DNA of 14,253 bases from Candidatus Cloacimonadota bacterium (lineage in GTDB: Bacteria; Cloacimonadota; Cloacimonadia; Cloacimonadales; TCS61), in assembly GCA_030592835.1 (NCBI GenBank), contig JAUVIJ010000022.1:1-14253 (forward strand), given 5' to 3'. The notes below the pieces were generated by a model, which was not told where the DNA came from, searched no databases, and saw only the letters and a list, made by a program, of their open reading frames with translations. This document shows positions 7,101-14,253 of the stretch, piece by piece. How positions within the stretch are numbered: position 1 is the stretch's first letter; every line of letters starts with the position of its first letter. The position numbers were made by a program, and so were the translations under genes.

Positions 7101-9575
7101 AAGATCAAGGGATTTACCTATTACATTGATTTCATCAAAAAAGAAAAACCTGAAATTCTTAAGGGTGAGATAGCAGAGATAAATCCTCTGACAAAAACAT
7201 ACTTCTACTATTTGTACAATCTTGGGGATTATAAACAGATCGATCAGTTACTTGAGAAATATAAAGATCTGTTTTTCAAAAATAAGCAGGAGGAATTTTA
7301 TTATCAGATTTTAGGATTTATTACCCTGAAGAAAAATGATATAAAAAATGCTTTTAAATGGATCGATATGGCTTTTAAATACTCCCAGGATATCAAAAGC
7401 ATTTATGCCCAGGCGATAAACTATATCAGATTAGCTGAAGGTTATCTGGAAACGGGTGAGTATAACAAAGCTATAGAAATTTTATTGCAGTCGAGAATGA
7501 TAAGTGAACAGAACAGATATAATTACTGGCTAAGAGTAATTGAATTGAGAATGGTTAAAGCTCAATTGCAGGATGAAACAACCAGTGTGAGGATTCTCAT
7601 CCGTAATCTGATGGATATTCTGAAAGATGTAAGAAAGGAAGAGTTATTCTATCTGGAGATCGAGTGTTATGAGATTCTTATCCAGATATACAATTTTGTC
7701 GGAAATTCTCAACAAGCTGCAGCTTTTTTCAAAAAATATAAGAACATTATCAAAAATGTTTCGGAAAACATTCCTCGCAAGGATAGAAACCAATATTATC
7801 GGCAGACCAGTTATCATATTGAGAACTTCAATCAATTATCGACTTTGACCATAAATGTTAATAAACGGCGATACTATGAGAATTGGGAAGAGGAACTGTA
7901 CGATATTCTTAAGTTGAAAGAGAATGAAAGAATTAAGTTTTTCATAGATAAGATCATCAGAAATCTTCTATCACCTAATTATTATGCAATAATCCTGGCA
8001 GAAGAGATCCAGGCAGAAAGTGATCCCTTTTTAATCTATAATATAGAACCAGCTAAATTATATACACAGAGATTCAAGGAATATATATTAAAAAGCCTGA
8101 ATACAAATCAGATAATTAATAGAAAGATCAGAACTTTTCATACTCTGTTTATACCACTACGCATAAAAGCAGCTCGAATAGGTTGTCTGGTAATTGCTGA
8201 TAAGGGTGAATTGAATTTCCAGGATGAAGAACTCGAGATTATCTCTAATTTACGATTACATCTCAGCTCGATACTGATCAGAATAAAAGAATTCGCAGAA
8301 TTAAACAATGATATGGAATTAATGACGAAGCTGATCGAAATCAATCAACACTTCTTTACAATTAAAAATATTGAAAGACTGGAACAAGACATGGTAACTT
8401 TTGTCCTTGATTTTATCGGGGGAAGCAGGGGTTTCCTAATCAAAAAGGATCGATATCAAAACTATATATACAAAGTTGCTCTTGATGAATCAAAACAGCT
8501 TTTAAAAAATTATGCTTTCATCAGTAAAACAGTATTAAGCCAGGTTCAAAATGACAAGAAACCTGTTTTTATAATGGATCTCAAGGAAAATCAGAATCTG
8601 GAAAGTTTCCTGAGTATAAATAGAGATAACCAGTCTATTTATTGTGCTCCGATATTTTTAAATGACGAGATATATGGTTTTATATATATTGATAACTACA
8701 ATGCTAAAGATAATAAAATGCGGGTGAATCAGGAATTTATGAGATTGCTTTTGATCCAGTTACAAATTGCACTTTATAATGCGCATCAATATCAGATTCT
8801 AATGCTGAAAAATCAAGAGATAAAATCTCTCGAAAAACTTAAAAATGATTTCATAAATATTGTTTCTCATGAACTGAAAACACCTTTAGTAACGTTACAG
8901 GGGTATGTAAACAGGCTTTTTAAATTTAAAATTCCTGAAAAGGATATGAAAACAGTTGAACAGATCGAAAAAAGTGTAAATAGATTTTATCTGGTTACGA
9001 ATGATATTATTAACCACAATAAATATATTCTTGCTAAAAGTATAAAAGGTAATGATCTTGATATCAAGGATATTCTGCAGGTCATCTATAATGAGGCAAA
9101 ATCCATATCGAAAGACAGGCATATGCAGTTTAAATTGGAAATCGAAGATAAACTACCCCAGATAAAAGCAGCCTGGGAAGCAATACATTTATCATTGACT
9201 AACATAGTCCTGAACGCTATCCGGTTCACAAGGGATTTTGGTACAATTGTCATTGGTGCCAGAAGATCAGCTTTCCAGCAGGAGGAGATTGAAAAACAGG
9301 AGAGCCTCATTATCTATGTTCAGGATAACGGCATTGGTATCCCCGGAAAAGATCTTGATAAAGTATTTAAGAAATTCTTTGAATTGAATAAATTATATGC
9401 TCATAGTTCTGGCTCAATTGAATTTAAATCAAGTGGTTTGGGGCTGGGATTATCAACTGCTAAATTGATTGTGGAATTACACGGAGGGAAAATCTGGATT
9501 AATAGTAAGGAAAATGAAGGTACAACAGTGTTCATCGCACTTCCGTTCCCGCATGAATCTGAGATTACGGATTGA
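4116..9575 (+). CDS. Trifunctional Ser/Thr kinase - STAND-like ATPase - TPR - GAF - sensor histidine kinase
   Basis: The protein has 1819 residues, no signal peptide and no evident membrane segment, so it is a soluble cytoplasmic sensor. Domains in order: (1) Hanks-type kinase, about 7-265, with glycine loop GSGLWG (14-19), K36, catalytic H125-Q126-D127, K129, N132, D148-Y149-G150 and APE (171-173); the catalytic residues are present, but HRD reads HQD and DFG reads DYG. (2) AAA/STAND-like NTPase, about 285-660, with Walker A GGTGLGKT (315-322) and a STAND-typical TNGNPLFIEQ (506-515); the expected Walker B acids are replaced at R426-A427. (3) TPR-like helical repeats, about 720-1220, clearest at 865-970. 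(4) Two GAF-like regions, about 1255-1390 and 1405-1555. (5) Histidine kinase: H-box SHELKTP with H1585, N-box near 1696-1700, DNGIGIP (1737-1743) and GLGLGLS (1774-1780). There is no receiver or output domain. The same architecture is known from cyanobacteria, myxobacteria and related groups. The ligand and partners are unknown. It is the first gene of the operon. Confidence 0.93.
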   Translation: MIISSRYQVLEELGSGLWGTVYKVQDIRTQEIYALKLFHKLAARDLYEKFSAENMHHITKIHHLNLVHVLDFGNFGQHIYYLSEYFKGKTLKNFIFKSSNLKLLYDIVVQVCYGLNALHSQDIIHQDLKPANVVYQLKDNQPIVKIMDYGFTKIDIERSQQKVSSTLPYIAPEIYLDQEPVFQSDFYSLGTILYKLTTGILPYTIEQITGFIEGNTFNLIPKFPRELNPEIPDGLEKLILKLLERNPEDRFDSIEQIIKYINQIQIKQYPYSEKWSIVNNIKFSDYIVREDYSHQLLEYVPLAAQGNGKLIVITGGTGLGKTNLLALFRYHLLTDEYYIFDYECNASNHDPFFALIKEFYYAVENNEKLAEDLSDISLKLKEYLFESAETANLRTQNKEELSLDFQSASQFIFHLSEEKPLIYMIRAGSYLEKDALDFVNYISQDITEKPILIIISINDPRTIEGLIHPVRIKIETLNLEQITEYVKRLLMCQPPPEFLQQLWQRTNGNPLFIEQVLLDLTQKRKIWRSGHFQFDFNFDSYELPDKIKHSIYLRMAHLMESSYRHLQKLAYLTIPLSKELMKSVLNLNEKDVFFLIKDASNNEILHKSGEYYYFTFKESINRFVSEGTGDVSQKIAKKLLDYFDGKSITRIDFLQGIIKHADSIEDYNKVRIYRKQLINLYFERGNREIAFDETVKVLELDFSCKIDLEEHELRKDLQLVIEKSEWATANKIPDSLKLSVRKMPDIAEKHILMAVFYLTLEKIHIAKCRLEKALSLTITGKQRTFVLLQLSEIYFVQNEFEKMRDCISELEKYNLLDDHQILFISLKAKHIGLHGQLQEGINIIEEFITTLKTKNDDIFFVNLGGLYNTLAFLYHKHRNLDEAEKNFQTARKAWERVNYKKKLCIVYNNLGDVSLVQGYTSTALEYFEKALEICRQIDCKKIKVLSLLNHGEAYIKLGEFRKAEKYLIEALEGSDRIENHPFRDSIIYNISISRSKIKGFTYYIDFIKKEKPEILKGEIAEINPLTKTYFYYLYNLGDYKQIDQLLEKYKDLFFKNKQEEFYYQILGFITLKKNDIKNAFKWIDMAFKYSQDIKSIYAQAINYIRLAEGYLETGEYNKAIEILLQSRMISEQNRYNYWLRVIELRMVKAQLQDETTSVRILIRNLMDILKDVRKEELFYLEIECYEILIQIYNFVGNSQQAAAFFKKYKNIIKNVSENIPRKDRNQYYRQTSYHIENFNQLSTLTINVNKRRYYENWEEELYDILKLKENERIKFFIDKIIRNLLSPNYYAIILAEEIQAESDPFLIYNIEPAKLYTQRFKEYILKSLNTNQIINRKIRTFHTLFIPLRIKAARIGCLVIADKGELNFQDEELEIISNLRLHLSSILIRIKEFAELNNDMELMTKLIEINQHFFTIKNIERLEQDMVTFVLDFIGGSRGFLIKKDRYQNYIYKVALDESKQLLKNYAFISKTVLSQVQNDKKPVFIMDLKENQNLESFLSINRDNQSIYCAPIFLNDEIYGFIYIDNYNAKDNKMRVNQEFMRLLLIQLQIALYNAHQYQILMLKNQEIKSLEKLKNDFINIVSHELKTPLVTLQGYVNRLFKFKIPEKDMKTVEQIEKSVNRFYLVTNDIINHNKYILAKSIKGNDLDIKDILQVIYNEAKSISKDRHMQFKLEIEDKLPQIKAAWEAIHLSLTNIVLNAIRFTRDFGTIVIGARRSAFQQEEIEKQESLIIYVQDNGIGIPGKDLDKVFKKFFELNKLYAHSSGSIEFKSSGLGLGLSTAKLIVELHGGKIWINSKENEGTTVFIALPFPHESEITD

Positions 9576-9578
9576 TAA

Positions 9579-10457
9579 ATGAATAAATTTCTCGATAAGT
9601 TTTTTGCTAAGCAGCCCAAACATAATCATTTGCAAATAACAAATATTCTGGAAGCAGGCGGCACTTTAATCATGATTTTCCCTGATAATAATCTCATCTG
9701 TTTTCAAATATTGGAAATTGTGGTTGGTTGGCAGAACTTGTTTTCCAGATTTGTTTTTGTGCTGTCATCAAATCAGCTAAAGTTTTTTTCGAAGCAGAGT
9801 ACCCTGAAAAAGATTGAATATCTTGTATTGGAAAAAAAATTACAGCATTTTCATCAATCAATTATCGTGAATTTTAATAGAGCTCAATTTTTAACTGATT
9901 ATTTCAGGAAATGCAGATCATTGATCATCGATATAAATAATCAGGGTAATATCCAGTTTGATCCACAAGAAAATGATGAATTCGAGTTTTTCACCAGATT
10001 CCTGGATTTCTCTCATCTGCCGGGGAGTAAACAAAAACTGACATTTTCATTTTCAAGAGCGGAATCACAAAAAGCGAGGCACAATTTTTTTCAGAACAGA
10101 TTTTTGAACTTTACTATAGATATTAGAGAACAGTCGGTTTTCAGACATTTAGAAAGCATGATAACAATATTAAAACAGAACTTTCCGATTAATATTTATC
10201 TTACAGGAAAAACAATCAAAAAGAATCCGTTTCTGAATGTTCGAAACCTTGAAACCAATGATCTCCTGCAGCTATATTATCTTGCTCAGCAAAGTAAAAT
10301 TTTCTTTAGTGACAAGTTTGATCTGGTTAAATTATTCCGTAAGCTCGATCTGGTGCCGGTATATTTGAATGAAACTGTTCAAAACAGAGAGATAAGTATT
10401 TTAAATCCGGCAAATTCAAATAAGATCAAAGCAATGGTGGCAGGGATTTTAAAGTAG
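9579..10457 (+). CDS. Unrecognised 292-residue protein, faint GT9/GT-B-like character
   Basis: It begins three bases after the kinase stop, with only a weak GGA ribosome-binding site (9569-9571) inside the kinase's end, and stops 24 bases before the preferred start of the TPR gene. Co-transcription, and perhaps translational coupling, is likely. No signal peptide or membrane segment is seen; the protein is rich in Phe, Asn, Lys and Ile. The order of elements loosely recalls family 9 (heptosyltransferase-like) glycosyltransferases: a beta-strand near 28-35 (GTLIMIFP), a strand and segment near 93-120 (SIIVNFN, SLIIDIN), and a C-terminal half with FPINIYLTG (202-210), a DLLQLYYLAQQS helix (228-239) and a DLVPVYLN strand (257-264). 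The catalytic and donor-binding residues expected of an active GT9 enzyme are not evident. It may be a degenerate, non-catalytic Rossmann-like protein or something unrelated. I cannot assign a function; its place between a sensor kinase and envelope genes is the best clue. Confidence 0.75.
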   Translation: MNKFLDKFFAKQPKHNHLQITNILEAGGTLIMIFPDNNLICFQILEIVVGWQNLFSRFVFVLSSNQLKFFSKQSTLKKIEYLVLEKKLQHFHQSIIVNFNRAQFLTDYFRKCRSLIIDINNQGNIQFDPQENDEFEFFTRFLDFSHLPGSKQKLTFSFSRAESQKARHNFFQNRFLNFTIDIREQSVFRHLESMITILKQNFPINIYLTGKTIKKNPFLNVRNLETNDLLQLYYLAQQSKIFFSDKFDLVKLFRKLDLVPVYLNETVQNREISILNPANSNKIKAMVAGILK

Positions 10458-10481
10458 GAAATGAAAAGTTTTGGAGTGATC

Positions 10482-13340
10482 ATGAAGAGATTAATTCTTA
10501 TTACATTGATAGTTCTTATCGGTGTTTTAACGGCTAGTGAAACAGAGGATTTTAAATTTTGTCTGGGATTATATTCTGATAACCATTTCCAACTGGCTGA
10601 ATTGGAATTAGAAAATTTTATCATGCGATATCATGAAAGTATTTATGTACCTGATGCCAGATATCTCCTTGCTAACATATTCCTGCTGGATGAAGAATAT
10701 GATAAATCAAAGCAAATATTTCAAGATCTATTGATCAAAAATCAGCAGAGTAGTGTCAGAGCAGAAATTTTACTGGGATTGGGACAAGCATGTTATTATC
10801 TGGGAGATCTTTCCAGAGCCGAGAATCAATTCAATAAATTCATTGGGGAATATTCTCGACATGATGATCTATGGAAAGCATATTATTATTTGGGTAGAAT
10901 AGCTTTTAGAAACGGGAATTTCGGTGATTCTGAAAAAAACTATACCCAAGCTCAGAAAAGAGTTTCGGAACCGATCATTACAGTTGGACAATTGGAATTG
11001 GCTATTTCAATTAACAACAGGAAACAGATCGAGAATTCCTTCTCCAAATTATTAGATTACAACATGATGAATGATATTGTAGCTCAGGCAGTAGTAATGT
11101 ATCAGAATTTCCTGCTTTCTGAAGAAACCTACCAGCAGGTCTTTGACCTCGATCTTGATTATATCCCTAATGATTCAAGATATTATCATGATTATGTACT
11201 GAACTATGCTATCGCATATTATGGTTCTCAGAAATATGAGCAGGCATTATCCATATTAAAAGATGTAGATAACGAAAGAGCACAATATTATAAGGCTCTT
11301 TGTTATCTGGAAACGGATAAACAGGGAAAAGCTGAAAAAATTCTGCAGGAATTATTCAAAGAATCAACAAATGATGAAATCAGCATAAACAGCTATTTTT
11401 ATTTAGCGAGATTGGAAAAAGACACGGTTAAAGCATTATTGAAGTTTCAGGGCTTTATCAATGATAATCCCAATCATGATTTTCTGGGAGCAGCTTACTA
11501 CCAGAAAGCTCTGCTTGAGTTTAAACTGGGTGAATTTAATGAAGCGGCAAATAGTTTCAATTATGCTTTGGATAACAACCTGGATCGTGATTCTCAGGAA
11601 AAAGCAAGATATATGATTGCGGAAACACATTTCATGGAGGATCAACTTGAAACAGCGAAAACAAATTACCAGAATTACCTGAACCTCTATAAAAAAGGGA
11701 AATTCAACGATGAAGTGATTTTTAAACTCGGTCTTATCCAATACAGGGAATTAAATTTTGAGAAAGCAAATGAATATTTTCAGGAACTTCTTGATTCTTA
11801 TCCAAGATCAGATAAAGTAGGAATGAGCAATTATTATCTGGGCGAGATGAATCTGGAGATCGAAAACTATAATAAGGCTAAAGAGAATTATGTTCTGGCT
11901 TTGACAAGTGACACTGACAGGGCATTCATCTGGATGAGGATAGGACAGATTTATTATATTACGGAGAAATACGATAAAGCCCTGAATGCTGTGAATAAAA
12001 TCCCGGATGAGGAAACCTATCTCTACAGAAAACACCTTCTCAAAGGTGATGTACTCTTTGCCTTGAATAAATATAATGATGCCTTAATATCGTATTCTAC
12101 AGCAGTTAACAGTAGTTTTACTGCAGAAGAGAAAAATAAAGCCCTGAGCAATAAAGCCTGGACCTTCTATCAGTTGAAAAGATTCAGTGAAGCAACTGAA
12201 CTCTACGAAAGCCTGGCAGAAGAAAATATTAAAACCGATTATTACCTGATGCAAGCAGCAAATTCAGCCTTCAGCAGTGAAAAGTACAACCATGCTATCG
12301 AACTATACAATCGTTACCTTGATAATTTCAGTCAGGGAAGTCATAGAATTAAGGCTCAGATCGGAATAGCTGATTCATATTATAATTTGAATTTTTTTCT
12401 CAATGCTGCTAAACAATATATGCGATTATTTACACTTGAAATCCCTGAAAACATTCTCCACAATACCCTTAGTAGCTTTGAATGGGCTTGTGAACAAACT
12501 ACGGAAATAGATTTTCTGGAGAAGATCGATTCGATTGTACCCGAGATAAAGCTGGATAAGCACAAAGAAATAATTTTGAGTAAGAAAGCTGATCATGAAT
12601 TGAGAAAAGGACTTTGGGAAAATGCTATCGAAACGATTGAAATCCTGATCAGCAGCAGTGAAGATATTGAGAGAATCAGAGATTACAGGATGGATAAAAC
12701 GAGAGCCTTAATCAAATTGTCCCGTTATACCGAAGCCGAAGTTCTCCTCGAAAATCTTAATGCAGAAAAGAAAGAAGCTGAAGTTTTTTTGATCTGGTCT
12801 GATCTGTACAGAGATCAAAATGATTCTTTGGAAGTTATCAATAAATTAAGACAGGCGGCTCTTTTAACAAGAAAAAGAGATATCTGGCTGGAGTTGCTGG
12901 AACTGGAATCACAAACCGGATATCAATATTTTCAGGATGACATGTATAAATTCCGGGAATTTGCAGAAGGTCAAGATCAGGATAAAGCCTACATTTACCA
13001 GATAAAGTGGAAATTAACCCTCAATGATACTACAAGCGTAGGAAAACTTATTAAAAATCTGCAGGGCAGTAAATATAAAACCATTAAGGCAGAACTACAG
13101 CTTCTAAAAGGATTGATAAAATACAGACAGGAAAAATACAATGAAGCGATCCCGGAATTATTACGGGTAAGATATCTGTTCCCGGAAATCATCGATATTA
13201 GAACAGAATCGGAGTACCTGGCTTGTCTTGCCTACTATAAATCAGGTAATACTGAAGAAGCAATGAAACTGTATCAGGATATAAAGAACGATCTGAATGA
13301 AAACCAGAAAACAGAAATTGAAAGTATGATTTTGGAGTAA
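10482..13340 (+). CDS. Exported tetratricopeptide-repeat protein
   Basis: The protein has 952 residues from the ATG at 10482. I prefer this over the in-frame ATG at 10461 because GGAG (10473-10476) sits five bases upstream and the N-terminus then becomes a clean signal peptide: MKR, a hydrophobic core LILITLIVLIGVL, and likely cleavage near A18 in LTA-SET. There is no lipobox cysteine, so it is probably soluble in the periplasm. The rest is almost entirely helical pairs of about 34 residues in TPR style, with recurring small residues and motifs such as LLGLGQACYYLGDLSRAENQ, AYYYLGRIAF and YLGEMNLEIENYNKA. The first repeats resemble BamD/YbgF-type periplasmic TPRs with acidic, tyrosine-rich helices. 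TPR arrays are protein-binding scaffolds, and no enzymatic domain is visible. The downstream gene starts two bases after its stop, which suggests that the TPR protein and the barrel work as a pair at the outer membrane. Client or partner unknown. Confidence 0.88.
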   Translation: MKRLILITLIVLIGVLTASETEDFKFCLGLYSDNHFQLAELELENFIMRYHESIYVPDARYLLANIFLLDEEYDKSKQIFQDLLIKNQQSSVRAEILLGLGQACYYLGDLSRAENQFNKFIGEYSRHDDLWKAYYYLGRIAFRNGNFGDSEKNYTQAQKRVSEPIITVGQLELAISINNRKQIENSFSKLLDYNMMNDIVAQAVVMYQNFLLSEETYQQVFDLDLDYIPNDSRYYHDYVLNYAIAYYGSQKYEQALSILKDVDNERAQYYKALCYLETDKQGKAEKILQELFKESTNDEISINSYFYLARLEKDTVKALLKFQGFINDNPNHDFLGAAYYQKALLEFKLGEFNEAANSFNYALDNNLDRDSQEKARYMIAETHFMEDQLETAKTNYQNYLNLYKKGKFNDEVIFKLGLIQYRELNFEKANEYFQELLDSYPRSDKVGMSNYYLGEMNLEIENYNKAKENYVLALTSDTDRAFIWMRIGQIYYITEKYDKALNAVNKIPDEETYLYRKHLLKGDVLFALNKYNDALISYSTAVNSSFTAEEKNKALSNKAWTFYQLKRFSEATELYESLAEENIKTDYYLMQAANSAFSSEKYNHAIELYNRYLDNFSQGSHRIKAQIGIADSYYNLNFFLNAAKQYMRLFTLEIPENILHNTLSSFEWACEQTTEIDFLEKIDSIVPEIKLDKHKEIILSKKADHELRKGLWENAIETIEILISSSEDIERIRDYRMDKTRALIKLSRYTEAEVLLENLNAEKKEAEVFLIWSDLYRDQNDSLEVINKLRQAALLTRKRDIWLELLELESQTGYQYFQDDMYKFREFAEGQDQDKAYIYQIKWKLTLNDTTSVGKLIKNLQGSKYKTIKAELQLLKGLIKYRQEKYNEAIPELLRVRYLFPEIIDIRTESEYLACLAYYKSGNTEEAMKLYQDIKNDLNENQKTEIESMILE

Positions 13341-13342
13341 GA

Positions 13343-14253
13343 ATGATAAAATCAATTCTGATCATACTGTTATTACTAACCTTCGGTCTAAATGCTGAAG
13401 AAGCTGAAAGTGATTCTCTAGATCTTGGGAAGATCATCATCGAAGGTGAAATTAAACTTGAGAGGGACAGTCTTTTTTCCATTCCTGAATTGGAGAGATT
13501 TAATAGATTAAATGATCTGGAAAAATTTGATTATGAACCACGTTTCCAACAGCTTTATGAAGAACCCCGACAGCAGGTTGATAGAAAGTATAAACTGTTA
13601 ATTTCTCTTCTCGGAGGACAGCCTGATCTTCTACATGCTCGTGTACGGTATTACGACCGTAAATTGAATATTTTTAATTTATCTATTGGATTATTTGAAG
13701 AGACGAAAATGTCAGAATGCGAATATTTATGGAATATAAATAAATACAATTTTTCCTGGCTACCGTCCTTTAGATTTGGGGATTTCGGATTAAGTTATAA
13801 TATACATGATTACAATAACTTGTATTTCTTTGGTTTTGGAGTACGACAAGATTATGATTATTTAAACTTAAACTATGATTGTATCTTCAATGATCTGCTC
13901 GGAGCAAATGTAAAATCAAGCGTGAGTGTTAAAACTGGATTTGGTATATTTAACCAATATGTTGATTATTTAGCCGCAATGTTTGTTGAAGATATTGATA
14001 TAGAAAAAAAGGACTTTGATCTTGATATTAATTTTAATATTAGATTCCGTAATATAAATTTGGATCTTCGTTCACTGCATTTCAAGGAACAGATTGCAGG
14101 TGAGTTTTTTCTTAACTGGGAAAAGATTGTTTTTTTCGATAAGATCGGGTTCTGGACAGCAGTGACGGAAGATCATATCCTGATCTCTCCGGATCTTATG
14201 ATTAATATTCTGTTAATTAAGGATCTGTTTTTTAAACTGAGTCATTCACCTGA
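13343..14253 (+). CDS. Probable outer-membrane beta-barrel protein, 3'-truncated
   Basis: The frame is open from the ATG at 13343 to the window end (303 residues visible). GGAG at 13334-13337, inside the end of the TPR gene, lies five bases ahead of the start. The N-terminus is a signal peptide: MIK, a hydrophobic run SILIILLLLTFGL, and likely cleavage after A18 in LNA-EEA. A short segment LGKIIIEGEI (28-37) looks like a beta-strand of the kind that opens TonB-dependent plugs or periplasmic N-terminal regions, but no full plug is seen. From about 83 the sequence shows repeated amphipathic, aromatic-rich strands separated by short polar turns, for example KYKLLISLLGG, RKLNIFNLSIGLF, LYFFGFGVRQ, DYLNLNYD and FDLDINFNIRFRNINLDL. 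This is the pattern of an outer-membrane barrel. No named family is recognised, and the barrel end is outside the window, so pore, receptor or assembly function cannot be chosen. Confidence 0.82.
   Translation, partial: MIKSILIILLLLTFGLNAEEAESDSLDLGKIIIEGEIKLERDSLFSIPELERFNRLNDLEKFDYEPRFQQLYEEPRQQVDRKYKLLISLLGGQPDLLHARVRYYDRKLNIFNLSIGLFEETKMSECEYLWNINKYNFSWLPSFRFGDFGLSYNIHDYNNLYFFGFGVRQDYDYLNLNYDCIFNDLLGANVKSSVSVKTGFGIFNQYVDYLAAMFVEDIDIEKKDFDLDINFNIRFRNINLDLRSLHFKEQIAGEFFLNWEKIVFFDKIGFWTAVTEDHILISPDLMINILLIKDLFFKLSHSP

Noticed and set aside
10461..10463. ATG at 10461 as start of the TPR gene
   Set aside because: It has no well-spaced ribosome-binding site, while the ATG at 10482 has GGAG five bases upstream and a better-formed signal peptide. 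It remains possible.
10482..13340. Possible DNA-level tandem repeat
   Set aside because: The repetition is at the protein level (TPR helices) and is divergent at the nucleotide level; no tandem DNA unit is visible.
13198..13482. 94-residue minus-strand frame across the TPR/barrel junction
   Set aside because: It opposes two supported, tightly spaced genes and shows no domain or promoter of its own.
1..14253. CRISPR array, insertion sequence, tRNA or prophage boundary
   Set aside because: No regularly spaced repeats, transposase motifs, terminal inverted repeats or tRNA-like cloverleaf were seen. Composition looks uniform across the window.

Overview
The window (14,253 bases, AT-rich, densely packed) looks like chromosomal DNA of a Gram-negative bacterium. 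The signs are a secreted protein ending in an NPFNP/FlgD-like C-terminal domain, a signal-peptide-bearing TPR protein followed by a probable outer-membrane beta-barrel, and a giant cytoplasmic Ser/Thr kinase-histidine kinase. This mix fits the Fibrobacteres-Chlorobi-Bacteroidetes sphere, and my best guess is Candidatus Cloacimonadota or a neighbouring lineage. That placement is an inference from gene style, not a match. I see no tRNA, rRNA, CRISPR array or mobile element.

Layout. Bases 3-584 (+) are the 3' end of a secreted or surface protein. A symmetric bidirectional terminator at 599-630 separates it from a convergent two-gene minus-strand operon. That operon holds a LicC-like sugar/choline-phosphate nucleotidyltransferase (2991 down to 2275), coupled by an ATGA overlap to a DUF4080-type B12-binding-domain radical SAM protein (2278 down to 629). 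A divergent promoter region (2992-3151) then leads to a stand-alone Mrp/NBP35 iron-sulfur carrier ATPase (3152-3982), which has its own terminator (4003-4033).

A near-consensus promoter (TTGACA at 4061, TTTAAT at 4083) then drives a tight plus-strand operon that runs to the window edge. It encodes (i) an 1819-residue protein combining a Ser/Thr kinase, a STAND-like ATPase, TPRs, two GAF-like regions and a histidine kinase; (ii) an unrecognised 292-residue protein with a faint GT9-like look; (iii) a 952-residue exported TPR protein; and (iv) a probable outer-membrane beta-barrel, cut by the window end. Gaps between genes are 2 to 24 bases.

How they may work together. The most interesting unit is this last operon. 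A soluble dual-kinase sensor with no receiver domain and no response regulator in view is co-transcribed with what looks like an envelope module (periplasmic TPR scaffold plus outer-membrane barrel). The arrangement suggests a sensory protein tied to an envelope or surface-assembly function, but the function is not readable from the sequence. The minus-strand operon and Mrp look like separate units.
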